Assembly (NCBI GenBank): GCA_900545955.1
Contig: URAU01000006.1
Location: forward strand, 76,731-140,730
Source of the DNA: an uncultured Porphyromonadaceae bacterium
Lineage (GTDB): Bacteria > Bacteroidota > Bacteroidia > Bacteroidales > Muribaculaceae
Reading direction: 5' to 3'
Length of the DNA: 64,000 bases
Positions 45,282-52,301 of this stretch are shown here, piece after piece (the stretch's first letter is position 1; every line of letters begins with the position of its first letter). The position numbers and the translations under genes are program-made. The notes under the pieces were generated by a model that worked only from the letters and a program-made list of their open reading frames with translations, was not told where the DNA came from and did no database searches.

Positions 45282-46295
45282 ATGAAGAGAATCATTATCT
45301 GGCCATTATTTATGCTGGGTCTGACAATCAGCATGGCCATGTATGGCGAGACACCATCGGCGCCGGAAAGCATCGCTTCACAGGATTCCACAATAAATGT
45401 AATTGCGTGGTTCAACAAGCACGACACGGTAACATACCGGGTCAGCGAATCCTCATGGAAGCTAACCGGCACGGATACGGTTCTCACTGCGTCCTACTCG
45501 ATGATGGCGCGTATCAACGTAGTTGATTCAACATCCAACGGGTATAAAATAGACTATACTTTTTTGGATTTTCCCACCAACATACTTCCCGATTCCGCTT
45601 CCGAAATCGACAGGTTTCAACGTCAGATAACCGACAGACTTGCCCGAAAGATTGTCGGTACGACCGTTCATTTTGAGACGGATGAATATGGTCGGATAAC
45701 CAGATACAACAATCTGGGTCAAATCAAAAAACAAGCCGGATCACTTTTCAAAGAGGCTTCGAACGAATTTTCAAAACTCCCTGAAATGCAAGAGTTAAAG
45801 AAAATGGGATTCGATGTAAAACAGTATTCCAAGAACGTCGACACAGACAAGTTGGTTGACGGCTATCTTGAAGAGCTTAATATGCTGTTCATGTATCACG
45901 GCCTATCAATGCAGCCCGGTGAAAATACAGAGCATGAAGATGCCACCGACACTCAGTATGAAAACACTACTTATACTTCCGCGACTGTTGATGCCGACGA
46001 CGGTTCCTATAGTATTGTGCAGGATGTAACAAGTATTTTGCCTCGAAACGAATTAAAGGAAGTGGTTGGCGGCATTGTTGAATCATTTTCCAACGAGAGT
46101 ATTACAGACAGTTTTAATGAAAACTTCGATGCCCAGGTAAATGTTGACTGCACATATGAGGATTATCTGAAAATCGACTATCTTGTCAACGGCTGGCCCT
46201 ATTCCGTTGTAAGACAAAAAGCCACAATGATAGGGAATCGGGGTAAAGTCAAGCAGACCGTTATATCTATTGATTCCTATTCTTTCGCTCAATAA
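45282..46295 (+). CDS. Exported protein of unknown function
   Basis: The protein has 337 residues with a signal peptide (about 1-22). The mature region is polar, with WFNKHDTVTYRVSES, a long helical part (IKKQAGSLFKEASNEFSKL) and a Tyr-rich C-terminal part. I recognise no family. Base use is AT-rich compared with the flanking housekeeping genes. It is the first gene after the CRP-like promoter and is 13 bases from the next gene. Confidence 0.65.
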   Translation: MKRIIIWPLFMLGLTISMAMYGETPSAPESIASQDSTINVIAWFNKHDTVTYRVSESSWKLTGTDTVLTASYSMMARINVVDSTSNGYKIDYTFLDFPTNILPDSASEIDRFQRQITDRLARKIVGTTVHFETDEYGRITRYNNLGQIKKQAGSLFKEASNEFSKLPEMQELKKMGFDVKQYSKNVDTDKLVDGYLEELNMLFMYHGLSMQPGENTEHEDATDTQYENTTYTSATVDADDGSYSIVQDVTSILPRNELKEVVGGIVESFSNESITDSFNENFDAQVNVDCTYEDYLKIDYLVNGWPYSVVRQKATMIGNRGKVKQTVISIDSYSFAQ

Positions 46296-46308
46296 TTAAT
46301 TATATACC

Positions 46309-46911
46309 ATGAAGAGAATTTTATTTTTCATTCTGATTGTATGTTCGGTCTGTTGTGTTTCGCTCGCAAAAGATCCACTCGGGAAAGTATCCGTAACAAT
46401 GAACGACGGCAGCGTTATCAATGGATATTGTGAAAATCTGTTCAAACACGAACGACCGACAATCAAAGTTTCGCCAGGGCCGGATGGTAAAAAGTCTGTA
46501 AAATATAAGGCAACTGATATCCGGGAGTTGAAATATGAAATCCCGAATGATACCGTTATTGAATATTGGTATCCGGTGCTGTATTTTCATGATCGTACAC
46601 TGCTGATGACAAAAGTGCGTCAGTGCAACACGGTAACTCTCTGGACAGCATGTATCGGCGGCCAGGAATTAGTCGGTCCTCAAGGTATGAGATGGACTGA
46701 AAGAATTAAAAACTGCATTTCATTTGGTCCCGATATGGCAGACGGAATCGCATGGGATTTTCCCCATATCATTCACGGACGATGCAAACAGCTTCCCGGT
46801 TACGGTGATTTCGTAAGCCAATACAAGAAATCACATCCGGAGATAAAAGACTGGACAGAATTTGAACCACTGATGAAAATGTGTGCTGCATATGTGGATT
46901 CTGTAAGGTAA
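46309..46911 (+). CDS. Small exported protein of unknown function
   Basis: The protein has 200 residues and a signal peptide (about 1-20, ending SLA). VTMNDGSVINGYCENLF and KYKATDIRELKY suggest a small beta-sandwich, and several Cys occur in the mature part. The end, HPEIKDWTEFEPLMKMCAAY, looks helical. I recognise no family. It follows the previous gene in the same AT-rich segment. Confidence 0.6.
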   Translation: MKRILFFILIVCSVCCVSLAKDPLGKVSVTMNDGSVINGYCENLFKHERPTIKVSPGPDGKKSVKYKATDIRELKYEIPNDTVIEYWYPVLYFHDRTLLMTKVRQCNTVTLWTACIGGQELVGPQGMRWTERIKNCISFGPDMADGIAWDFPHIIHGRCKQLPGYGDFVSQYKKSHPEIKDWTEFEPLMKMCAAYVDSVR

Positions 46912-46935
46912 TGTTGACGCTTTTAGATTGACATC

Positions 46936-46966
46936 TTGACGTATCAATAAGGAAGTCGTAACTTCG
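46936..46966 (+). promoter_or_regulatory. Possible promoter before the radical SAM gene
   Basis: TTG at 46936-46938, a 20-base spacer and TAACTTCG at 46959-46966 resemble the Bacteroidetes promoter with one mismatch in the -7 element. Confidence 0.4.
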
Positions 46967-46988
46967 CCTAATTACAGATAATGGTAGC

Positions 46989-47612
46989 ATGAAAAAGCAA
47001 CGGGCCAAGATAATAGGCATCGCGCGGCATCGCCTTTCGACTGACGGCGACGGCGTTACCACGCTCGTTGCTTTCCATGGATGCCCCTTACGTTGCCGCT
47101 ATTGCCTGAATCCGCAGTCGCTGGGCGACGGCGGGCGTTTCCGCGAGTATTCACCGGAGGAACTGTATGCCGAGACGCGCATCGACGAACTTTATTTTCT
47201 CGCCACAAACGGAGGCGTGACTTTCGGAGGCGGCGAGCCATGTCTGCGTCCGCAGTTTATCCGTGAGTTCCGCGAACTGTGCAGCTCCGCATGGCAGCTC
47301 AACTTGGAAACATCGCTCTGCGTGCCGTCGGCCAACATCGAGGCTCTGCTCCCGATAGTCAATACACTGATTATCGACATCAAGGATATGAACCCCGACA
47401 TTTACCGCAGCTACACGGGTCAGAGCAACGACCTTGTTCTTGACAATCTTCGCCTGATAACCGAAGCCGGTCGACAATACGACTGCATTGTCCGTATACC
47501 GCTGATACCGGGCTATAATACCGATACAGACCGCGAGTCAAGCCGCAAGGCTCTTGAAACTCTCGGCTTCACCCGATTCGATTTATTCACCTATCAAATC
47601 CGCAAACACTGA
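46989..47612 (+). CDS. Short radical SAM protein, activase-like
   Basis: The protein has 207 residues, a minimal radical SAM fold. The 4Fe-4S motif is GCPLRCRYC (C-x3-C-x2-C) near residues 32-39, and VTFGGGEP is the SAM-binding GGE motif. DIKDMNPDIYRSY and RIPLIPGYN resemble pyruvate formate-lyase-activase-type enzymes, but no glycyl radical enzyme gene is nearby. It starts a short GC-rich block (37 of 60 bases at 47041-47100) inside the AT-rich region. The next gene begins 2 bases after its stop, so the two are probably translated together. The partner's N-terminal cysteine module could be its substrate or a partner domain. Confidence 0.85.
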   Translation: MKKQRAKIIGIARHRLSTDGDGVTTLVAFHGCPLRCRYCLNPQSLGDGGRFREYSPEELYAETRIDELYFLATNGGVTFGGGEPCLRPQFIREFRELCSSAWQLNLETSLCVPSANIEALLPIVNTLIIDIKDMNPDIYRSYTGQSNDLVLDNLRLITEAGRQYDCIVRIPLIPGYNTDTDRESSRKALETLGFTRFDLFTYQIRKH

Positions 47613-47614
47613 CT

Positions 47615-48553
47615 ATGGCACGAGGAAAGCAGACCTGCAAGATACTGAAAGAGATACGGCGGCAGATTGCCGAGGCAAACGGCATAGAGTTCGCCACATC
47701 GGAATGTCGCTACAAAGGCGACTGCCTCGGCACATGTCCCAAATGTGAGGCTGAGGTGCGCTATCTTGAGCAGCAGCTCCGTGTCCGCTCTCTCGCCGGA
47801 AAAGCTATAGCCCTTGCCGGAATCTCGGCAGCATCCCTCGCCATGCTCATGCCGATGACCTCGCAGGCTCAGACCTTGCAAAAACCGCAGAACATTTTGA
47901 AAGGAAGCATCCCTGTTATGGCTGATACTATAACAGTGAGAGGTGTAGCGTTGAGCGGTGATACATTACCTGACGGAACCATATCAAAAGAGCCGTTAAT
48001 CGGAGCAACAATCTCGAACAAGCGCACAGCATTAGGCGCCATAACGGATTTGGATGGTCATTTTGGATTGACCGCCTGTATCGGAGATACTTTGAAAGTA
48101 GAATATGTGGGTTATGAACCGCTGGAAATCATCGTAACCGAGAATATGAGAAATGTGGAAATCACACTTACTCCATCGCAGGCATTGCTGGGGGAAGTAG
48201 TTGTTGTCGGCGCTATGCCCGCTCGCAAAGAAAATCACTATCTTGATCTTAATGTAACTGATGAAAAAGGCAACGTAATTGTCCCTGAAGATCTTAATAT
48301 AGAGCGTATATGGATTGACGAAGATGGAGATGAATACTCGGAATATATTTCACCTGAATACTTTGACGATAAACACCCATGTCGCATTTATTGGGATTAC
48401 CAAAGCGGCTTACAAGATGAATACGGGAAGCCCATTAAAGAAGCAACACTCCGCATAGAAGCCGAGGGTTACGACGACCCGGTGACAATCAAGGTCAAAT
48501 ATCCCAAACGCAACGCCAAGAAAAACATCAAGTTCAAACACAAAAAGAATTAA
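47615..48553 (+). CDS. Membrane protein: four-Cys N-terminal module, TM helix, CarboxypepD_reg-like domain
   Basis: The protein has 312 residues. The N-terminal module (about 1-60) is predicted cytosolic, with Cys8 and the cluster C31-x5-C37-x3-C41-x2-C44 (GDCLGTCPKCEAE). One hydrophobic helix follows (about 62-82). The outer part holds a CarboxypepD_reg-like beta-sandwich (about 108-195; PLIGATISNKRTALGAITDL) ending LLGEVVVVGAMP, which resembles the TonB-box region of SusC-type receptors, but no barrel follows. The last 110 residues are acidic and then Lys-rich. GC falls from 36 of 60 bases at 47821-47880 to 24 of 60 at 47881-47940, just after the helix, so the protein looks like a fusion of a native N-terminal module with acquired cargo. 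Confidence 0.8.
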   Translation: MARGKQTCKILKEIRRQIAEANGIEFATSECRYKGDCLGTCPKCEAEVRYLEQQLRVRSLAGKAIALAGISAASLAMLMPMTSQAQTLQKPQNILKGSIPVMADTITVRGVALSGDTLPDGTISKEPLIGATISNKRTALGAITDLDGHFGLTACIGDTLKVEYVGYEPLEIIVTENMRNVEITLTPSQALLGEVVVVGAMPARKENHYLDLNVTDEKGNVIVPEDLNIERIWIDEDGDEYSEYISPEYFDDKHPCRIYWDYQSGLQDEYGKPIKEATLRIEAEGYDDPVTIKVKYPKRNAKKNIKFKHKKN

Positions 48554-48556
48554 TCT

Positions 48557-49408
48557 ATGTCCGATTCTCTCCGCTATAAGATAGTGCTGTGGATGGTGTG
48601 GGTGCAGATTGCGCTCCTGCCGGTTATCATTGTGATGATAAACGTGACGGATGGCGGCGGTATGTGGCGATGGAATCTAATCAATAACCTTTTAGCTGTA
48701 GGTTATATTCTTGGTTTGCTTGCCCTCCCTGTCAGCCGCGGACTTGAAAAACCGAAATTTCTGAAATGGTGGTTGAGAATAGATTTCTGGTTCTCTCTCA
48801 TTCCCGCTGTCATTGCATTGCCATTGCTATTTTACTGTGGTCGACATTTTATTGTGGCCGAGGATGACGATTATGTGCTTTATGAGGAAAGAGGGATTAT
48901 GATGGCCGCCCCGCATTACGGGTCAGGAAAAAAAGAGGGGTTGTTTATTCGCAAACTGCCACAAGGTATCAGGAAATATAATTATGGAAACAGAAAAGTC
49001 AACTGTTTCAAAGTTGACACACTGAAAGGGTGCATGTATGGACTGGAGCACGGGGCATCCCCGGTCGCATGGGTCTTGCCAATCGATTCAGTCAAATATC
49101 ATAGTCATACCAAGGAAATAACAGCACTAATAGACAGTTTATATCAATTACAGCCGCTGCTATCGCAAGAATCTTACGGTACTTTTGTTTATCCCGACAA
49201 TTTCGCGGAAATTAATTACGAAGGAGGAGAAATAAGTTACACTGATTCCATTAGTTATGATATTGATTTTTCTGAAAGCGATAGTCTGAGGATTATTATT
49301 TACGATGGCATATTCCCTCATCTGTCAATTCCTAAAAATGCTATTGGTAATTTTTCTCCCAATGAAGTCAAAACTTTCATAGAGAAACTGAAAGGAGGCA
49401 AGCGATGA
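48557..49408 (+). CDS. Membrane protein of unknown function
   Basis: The protein has 283 residues with three hydrophobic helices near the N-terminus (about 8-28, 42-60 and 75-95). An extracytoplasmic or cytosolic domain of about 185 residues follows; I recognise no family. It starts 3 bases after the previous stop. Its last codons (KLKGGKR) overlap the start of the next gene and share the junction sequence found at the following boundary, with one extra A that changes the frame. Confidence 0.6.
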   Translation: MSDSLRYKIVLWMVWVQIALLPVIIVMINVTDGGGMWRWNLINNLLAVGYILGLLALPVSRGLEKPKFLKWWLRIDFWFSLIPAVIALPLLFYCGRHFIVAEDDDYVLYEERGIMMAAPHYGSGKKEGLFIRKLPQGIRKYNYGNRKVNCFKVDTLKGCMYGLEHGASPVAWVLPIDSVKYHSHTKEITALIDSLYQLQPLLSQESYGTFVYPDNFAEINYEGGEISYTDSISYDIDFSESDSLRIIIYDGIFPHLSIPKNAIGNFSPNEVKTFIEKLKGGKR

Positions 49409-49432
49409 AACTGACCGATAAACGATTTTGGA
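49405..49432 (+). repeat. Junction repeat, copy 1
   Basis: A 28-bp sequence starting ATGAAACTGACC and ending ATTTTGGA. It encodes the first nine residues MKLTDKRFW of the downstream gene and overlaps the stop of the upstream gene. Confidence 0.85.
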
Positions 49433-50121
49433 TATTGATGATTGTGATAGCAAGCGCTGCTGTTGCATCCGCCCAAGCCGTTTTCTCAGTAGAGGAAATA
49501 AGCTACGTTGAATATGCGAATGCAGAAAAAGAATGTTCTCGCTATAATGTTATTCCGACAGGCACCATTACCGATAATGAAATCGTGAATATGGTGTTGA
49601 AAGAATCGCAAACGAAGTTTGAACGGCTTGATTCTTTTACCCGTCGGGAGATATATGACTTTGTAGAAGGTTTTGGTATTAACAAACAATGGTTATTATA
49701 TTTTCCAAAATTTAAGTTGTATGGTTTTGTTATACCCAACACTCCTTTTGAGGATTCTGTATGGTGGTTTGATGCTGAGAGTGGCAGATATCTATGTGAG
49801 GCGGCATTCCCAACGGCAATAAATATAAACGGGATGTATGTATCGCAGACAGGATACGATTGCGATGGGCCGTTAGACTTGAAGTTCTTTCGTCGCGAAG
49901 AGAATTATATTTATAACTTCCAGTCATATAAAAATACTCAATATAATGAATTCGTTTTCCAAGAAGATTTCAAAATCCAACCGATCTTTTGGCATGACAA
50001 CAATATGTTGTTCTTGAAGACTTACGACCATAAAAGACGAAAAGAAGTATATCTGAAAATAAAAGTAGAACAATCAGTCGGAAATTGCGAGAAAGGTGGC
50101 AGCGATGAAACTGACCGATAA
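49405..50121 (+). CDS. Exported protein starting MKLTDKRFW, function unknown
   Basis: The protein has 238 residues with a signal peptide (n-region MKLTDKRFW, cleavage near ASAQA at about 24). The mature part is AT-rich in codon use, with many Tyr, Phe and Asn residues; I recognise no family. It overlaps the upstream gene by 4 bases (ATGA). It ends KGGSDETDR, whose last codons are the start of junction-repeat copy 2 read in another frame. Confidence 0.65.
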   Translation: MKLTDKRFWILMIVIASAAVASAQAVFSVEEISYVEYANAEKECSRYNVIPTGTITDNEIVNMVLKESQTKFERLDSFTRREIYDFVEGFGINKQWLLYFPKFKLYGFVIPNTPFEDSVWWFDAESGRYLCEAAFPTAININGMYVSQTGYDCDGPLDLKFFRREENYIYNFQSYKNTQYNEFVFQEDFKIQPIFWHDNNMLFLKTYDHKRRKEVYLKIKVEQSVGNCEKGGSDETDR

Positions 50122-50132
50122 ACGATTTTGGA
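50105..50132 (+). repeat. Junction repeat, copy 2
   Basis: Identical to copy 1 over 28 bases. It gives the last codons (DETDR, then stop) of the upstream gene and the first codons (MKLTDKRFW) of the next. The 12 bases upstream are also nearly the same as at copy 1. Confidence 0.85.
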
Positions 50133-50587
50133 AGTTTGAGGTAATGATGCTACTTTGCGGCTTTATATTGGTATGCCAAATTGTTTTTGTGCTGATGTGT
50201 AACGGGGCTGAGTTTGAATCGTGCAACGGGGCTGTGCTGATATTACTGTTTCCTGCGTTGTGCCTTTATTTTGTTATATCTGGCATCCCAACATGGGTTC
50301 TGTATAAAGGGAACTCTTGGCTGAAACTTGCGGGATGGCTGTATCTGTTTTCTGTCGTGCTGCTGATTGTGCCGCTCTTAACATTCTTATTTGACTGGAA
50401 TCCTGTCACAGCAAATATACGACCGGACAATATACCTGCGGATGAGGGCAAATACTTTACAGACAACGAATTTGTCATTATGGTTTGTGCTGGATGGGCG
50501 GCTCTTCTCATTATCCCCGTGTTTATTACCTCGTATCTTACTAAGCGATGGATTGCACCTGATGCAAATTATTATCACAGTAAATAA
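50105..50587 (+). CDS. Four-helix membrane protein starting MKLTDKRFW, function unknown
   Basis: The protein has 160 residues and about four membrane helices (CGFILVCQIVFVLMC, VLILLFPALCLYFVI, LAGWLYLFSVVLLIVPLL and MVCAGWAALLIIPVFI). I recognise no family. Its start overlaps the upstream gene by 17 bases through the junction repeat. An in-frame GTG three codons upstream is possible but would break the shared MKLTDKRFW start. Confidence 0.65.
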   Translation: MKLTDKRFWKFEVMMLLCGFILVCQIVFVLMCNGAEFESCNGAVLILLFPALCLYFVISGIPTWVLYKGNSWLKLAGWLYLFSVVLLIVPLLTFLFDWNPVTANIRPDNIPADEGKYFTDNEFVIMVCAGWAALLIIPVFITSYLTKRWIAPDANYYHSK

Positions 50588-50602
50588 TCAAACGATTATC
50601 AT

Positions 50603-51259
50603 ATGACCGACAAGGAGTATAGAAAAATAATAGCCGATGTGAGGCGTAGCGTGAGCCGAAAATATGGCTTTCGCCAAAGCTCATATATAAATTTCAAGGT
50701 AGATAACGGCTACTTTTTCTGTCTGTATTTTCTGACCGGAGAGGTCCGGCTTACTGTCAAGCCGATGTATTCCGATGATTTGTGGTGGGATATATGGGGC
50801 GCGACGGAAAACAAGAAAGGGCCTCTGAGCTTGCGCGGAATAGGCGCATACACTCTGTCGGGGCAAGTGGTGGCTACATGTGAGATTAAAGATACAACCG
50901 ACAAGAGCAAGCTTGAAAGTCAATTTGAACAGTTGTTTAATGATGCAACCGCTGAAATAACAAAGTTTATATCGGATAATCCTGATGCCGACACCTTTTA
51001 TCCCGATGAATCCAAGTAGGATCACGACCCTGACCATCTTCTTTACCTTATGGCTCTCATCCATAATGGCAAAGAGGAAATAGCATTGGAAATTATTAAA
51101 GGCGCTCGTAAAAATAAGCATAGATGTGAGTTTCAAAGCGGAATGTTTAGCGATAGCTATACATATATCCGACGTTGGTGCAGCCGTGAAAAATCAATAT
51201 GTAATAAAGTCGCCTCAATTGTTAAGAAACTATTTGAAACCAATGAAACTGACCGATAA
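50603..51259 (+). pseudogene. Broken soluble protein: in-frame amber codon splits one frame
   Basis: The first part encodes 138 residues from MTDKEYRK to YPDESK and stops at TAG (51017-51019). The same frame continues for 79 sense codons (DHDPDHLLYLMALIHNGKE ... FETNETDR) to a TAA at 51257-51259 inside junction-repeat copy 3. With the amber read through, this would be one protein of about 218 residues ending in the ETDR sequence of the other array genes. No signal peptide is seen. I recognise no family, though the start (SRKYGFRQSSYINFK) recalls small immunity-type proteins. The first part may still be made. Confidence 0.6.
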
Positions 51260-51271
51260 ACGATTTTTGGA
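51243..51271 (+). repeat. Junction repeat, copy 3, with one extra T
   Basis: The same sequence as copies 1 and 2 except for five T instead of four at 51264-51268, which shifts the downstream frame. It overlaps the end of the upstream frame (ETDR, then stop). Confidence 0.8.
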
Positions 51272-51681
51272 ATTGGCACACACTTATGGTAGTGTTGATT
51301 ATCTCACTACTGATTGCGATTGTCGTGTTTTTCAAAAGGTGTATGACAACTGATACTGCTGATATAGAACGTGTGGGAAATGAAATTATCGAGATGATTG
51401 ATGATTTTCAAAAAATGAATAACAGGCTACCAATCGGACTTAATGAGATGGGAACTCCTTTCGAGGGAATTAATGAGATCTATGAATACAAGGGCTATAT
51501 TATCTATTACGAACCGAGAAAAGACGGCTTTTATTGGCTGACCATCACATTCGGTCCGGATGAGAATTATTGTTACAATTCTAAAAATAAGTCCTGGATA
51601 TGGGGTTGTGATTCTGATAGAGTAGACGTGTACAAAAAGTATTCTCTTGAAAATGATTCTGGAGATGAAACTGACCCATAA
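51243..51681 (+). pseudogene. Frameshifted small membrane-anchored protein of the MKLTDKRFW group
   Basis: From the ATG at 51243 the frame reads MKLTDKRFLELAHTYG and stops after 36 codons. Removing one T from the run at 51264-51268 restores MKLTDKRFWNWHTLMVV, joined to the frame that runs from 51286 to 51681. That frame gives a membrane anchor (VVLIISLLIAIVVFF) and an outer domain of about 105 residues with NRLPIGLNEMGTPF and YYEPRKDGFYWLTITFG, a pattern like type II pseudopilin-like or small surface domains. It ends GDETDP. An internal start at 51286 could still give a product with a poorer n-region. Confidence 0.6.
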
Positions 51682-51720
51682 ATGATTTTGGATATGGGAG
51701 ATTTATAACAGGATTACCGG
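51665..51720 (+). pseudogene. Decayed junction repeat and gene start, copy 4
   Basis: 51665-51692 matches the 28-bp repeat with two substitutions; the second makes TGA after MKLTHK. About nine more codons are open after it (FWIWEIYNR). It is the right-hand remnant of the array. Confidence 0.6.
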
Positions 51721-51780
51721 CTGATTCCACGTCGCCCTCTATCGATCTTCCAGTCATACCGGCCATCTGTGACATCGTCA

Positions 51781-51819
51781 ACCCCTTTGTGTGGCGATGG
51801 TTGATTTCATCAAAGGGGT
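51781..51819 (-). terminator. Hairpin downstream of yraN
   Basis: ACCCCTTTG and CAAAGGGGT form a 9-bp stem with a 21-base loop. It lies 58 bases past the yraN stop on the minus strand. No U-run follows, so the assignment is weak. Confidence 0.35.
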
Positions 51820-51876
51820 GTCGATGTTACGTATTGCCACAGAGGCATGCGTCGACCGCTTTCTGCGGTCATGGAA

Positions 51877-52248
51877 TCAGCGGTAGGTGCGGAGGGGGGC
51901 GCGGAAGGCGTCCTCCATGTAGAGAAGTTCAAAGTCGTGGGGGTCGCCAGAGATGGCGGCTACGTCGAAGCGCGCGTTGAGGTCAACACGATGGGCGCGG
52001 AGATATACGTTGGCCGCACGCACCATATTGCTGATTTTGCGAGCGTTGATTGCGTCCTCCGGGCGTCTCCCTTTCTCGCGGCGCGTCTTTACCTCCACGA
52101 ATACGATATCTCGCCCTTTCGACGCGATGATGTCGATTTCAAGATGGTTCATACGCCAGTTGTGTTCCACAATGGCATACCCGTTTTTCACCAGGTGGGC
52201 GATTACCTCTTCCTCTCCCCATTTACCGAGTCGATTGTGTTCAGCCAT
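51877..52248 (-). CDS. yraN: YraN family (UPF0102) nuclease-like protein
   Basis: The protein has 123 residues, the family length. The restriction-endonuclease-like core is visible: LGKWGEEEVIAHLVKNGY, NWRMNHLEIDIIA and DIVFVEVKTRR (E-D-ExK pattern). The biochemical role is unknown. It follows carB by 53 bases on the minus strand and is the first typical housekeeping gene to the right of the accessory region. Confidence 0.9.
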   Translation of the reverse strand: MAEHNRLGKWGEEEVIAHLVKNGYAIVEHNWRMNHLEIDIIASKGRDIVFVEVKTRREKGRRPEDAINARKISNMVRAANVYLRAHRVDLNARFDVAAISGDPHDFELLYMEDAFRAPLRTYR

Positions 52249-52301
52249 AATTGCATGCAGATGAGTCGAAGTCGCCGGGGCGTCGGACGGGAGCCAGGGG
52301 C

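Noticed and set aside
46989..47612. Anaerobic ribonucleotide reductase or pyruvate formate-lyase activase in the usual sense
   Set aside because: No matching glycyl radical enzyme gene lies nearby, so the standard label would mislead; only the fold-level call is kept.
49390..51692. CRISPR array as explanation of the regular repeats
   Set aside because: Only four copies occur, 420 to 1140 bases apart, with coding sequence between them, and no cas genes are present.
45121..51876. Integrative element or prophage
   Set aside because: No integrase, transposase, phage structural gene or flanking direct repeat at the island edges was seen; the internal repeats lie at gene junctions.
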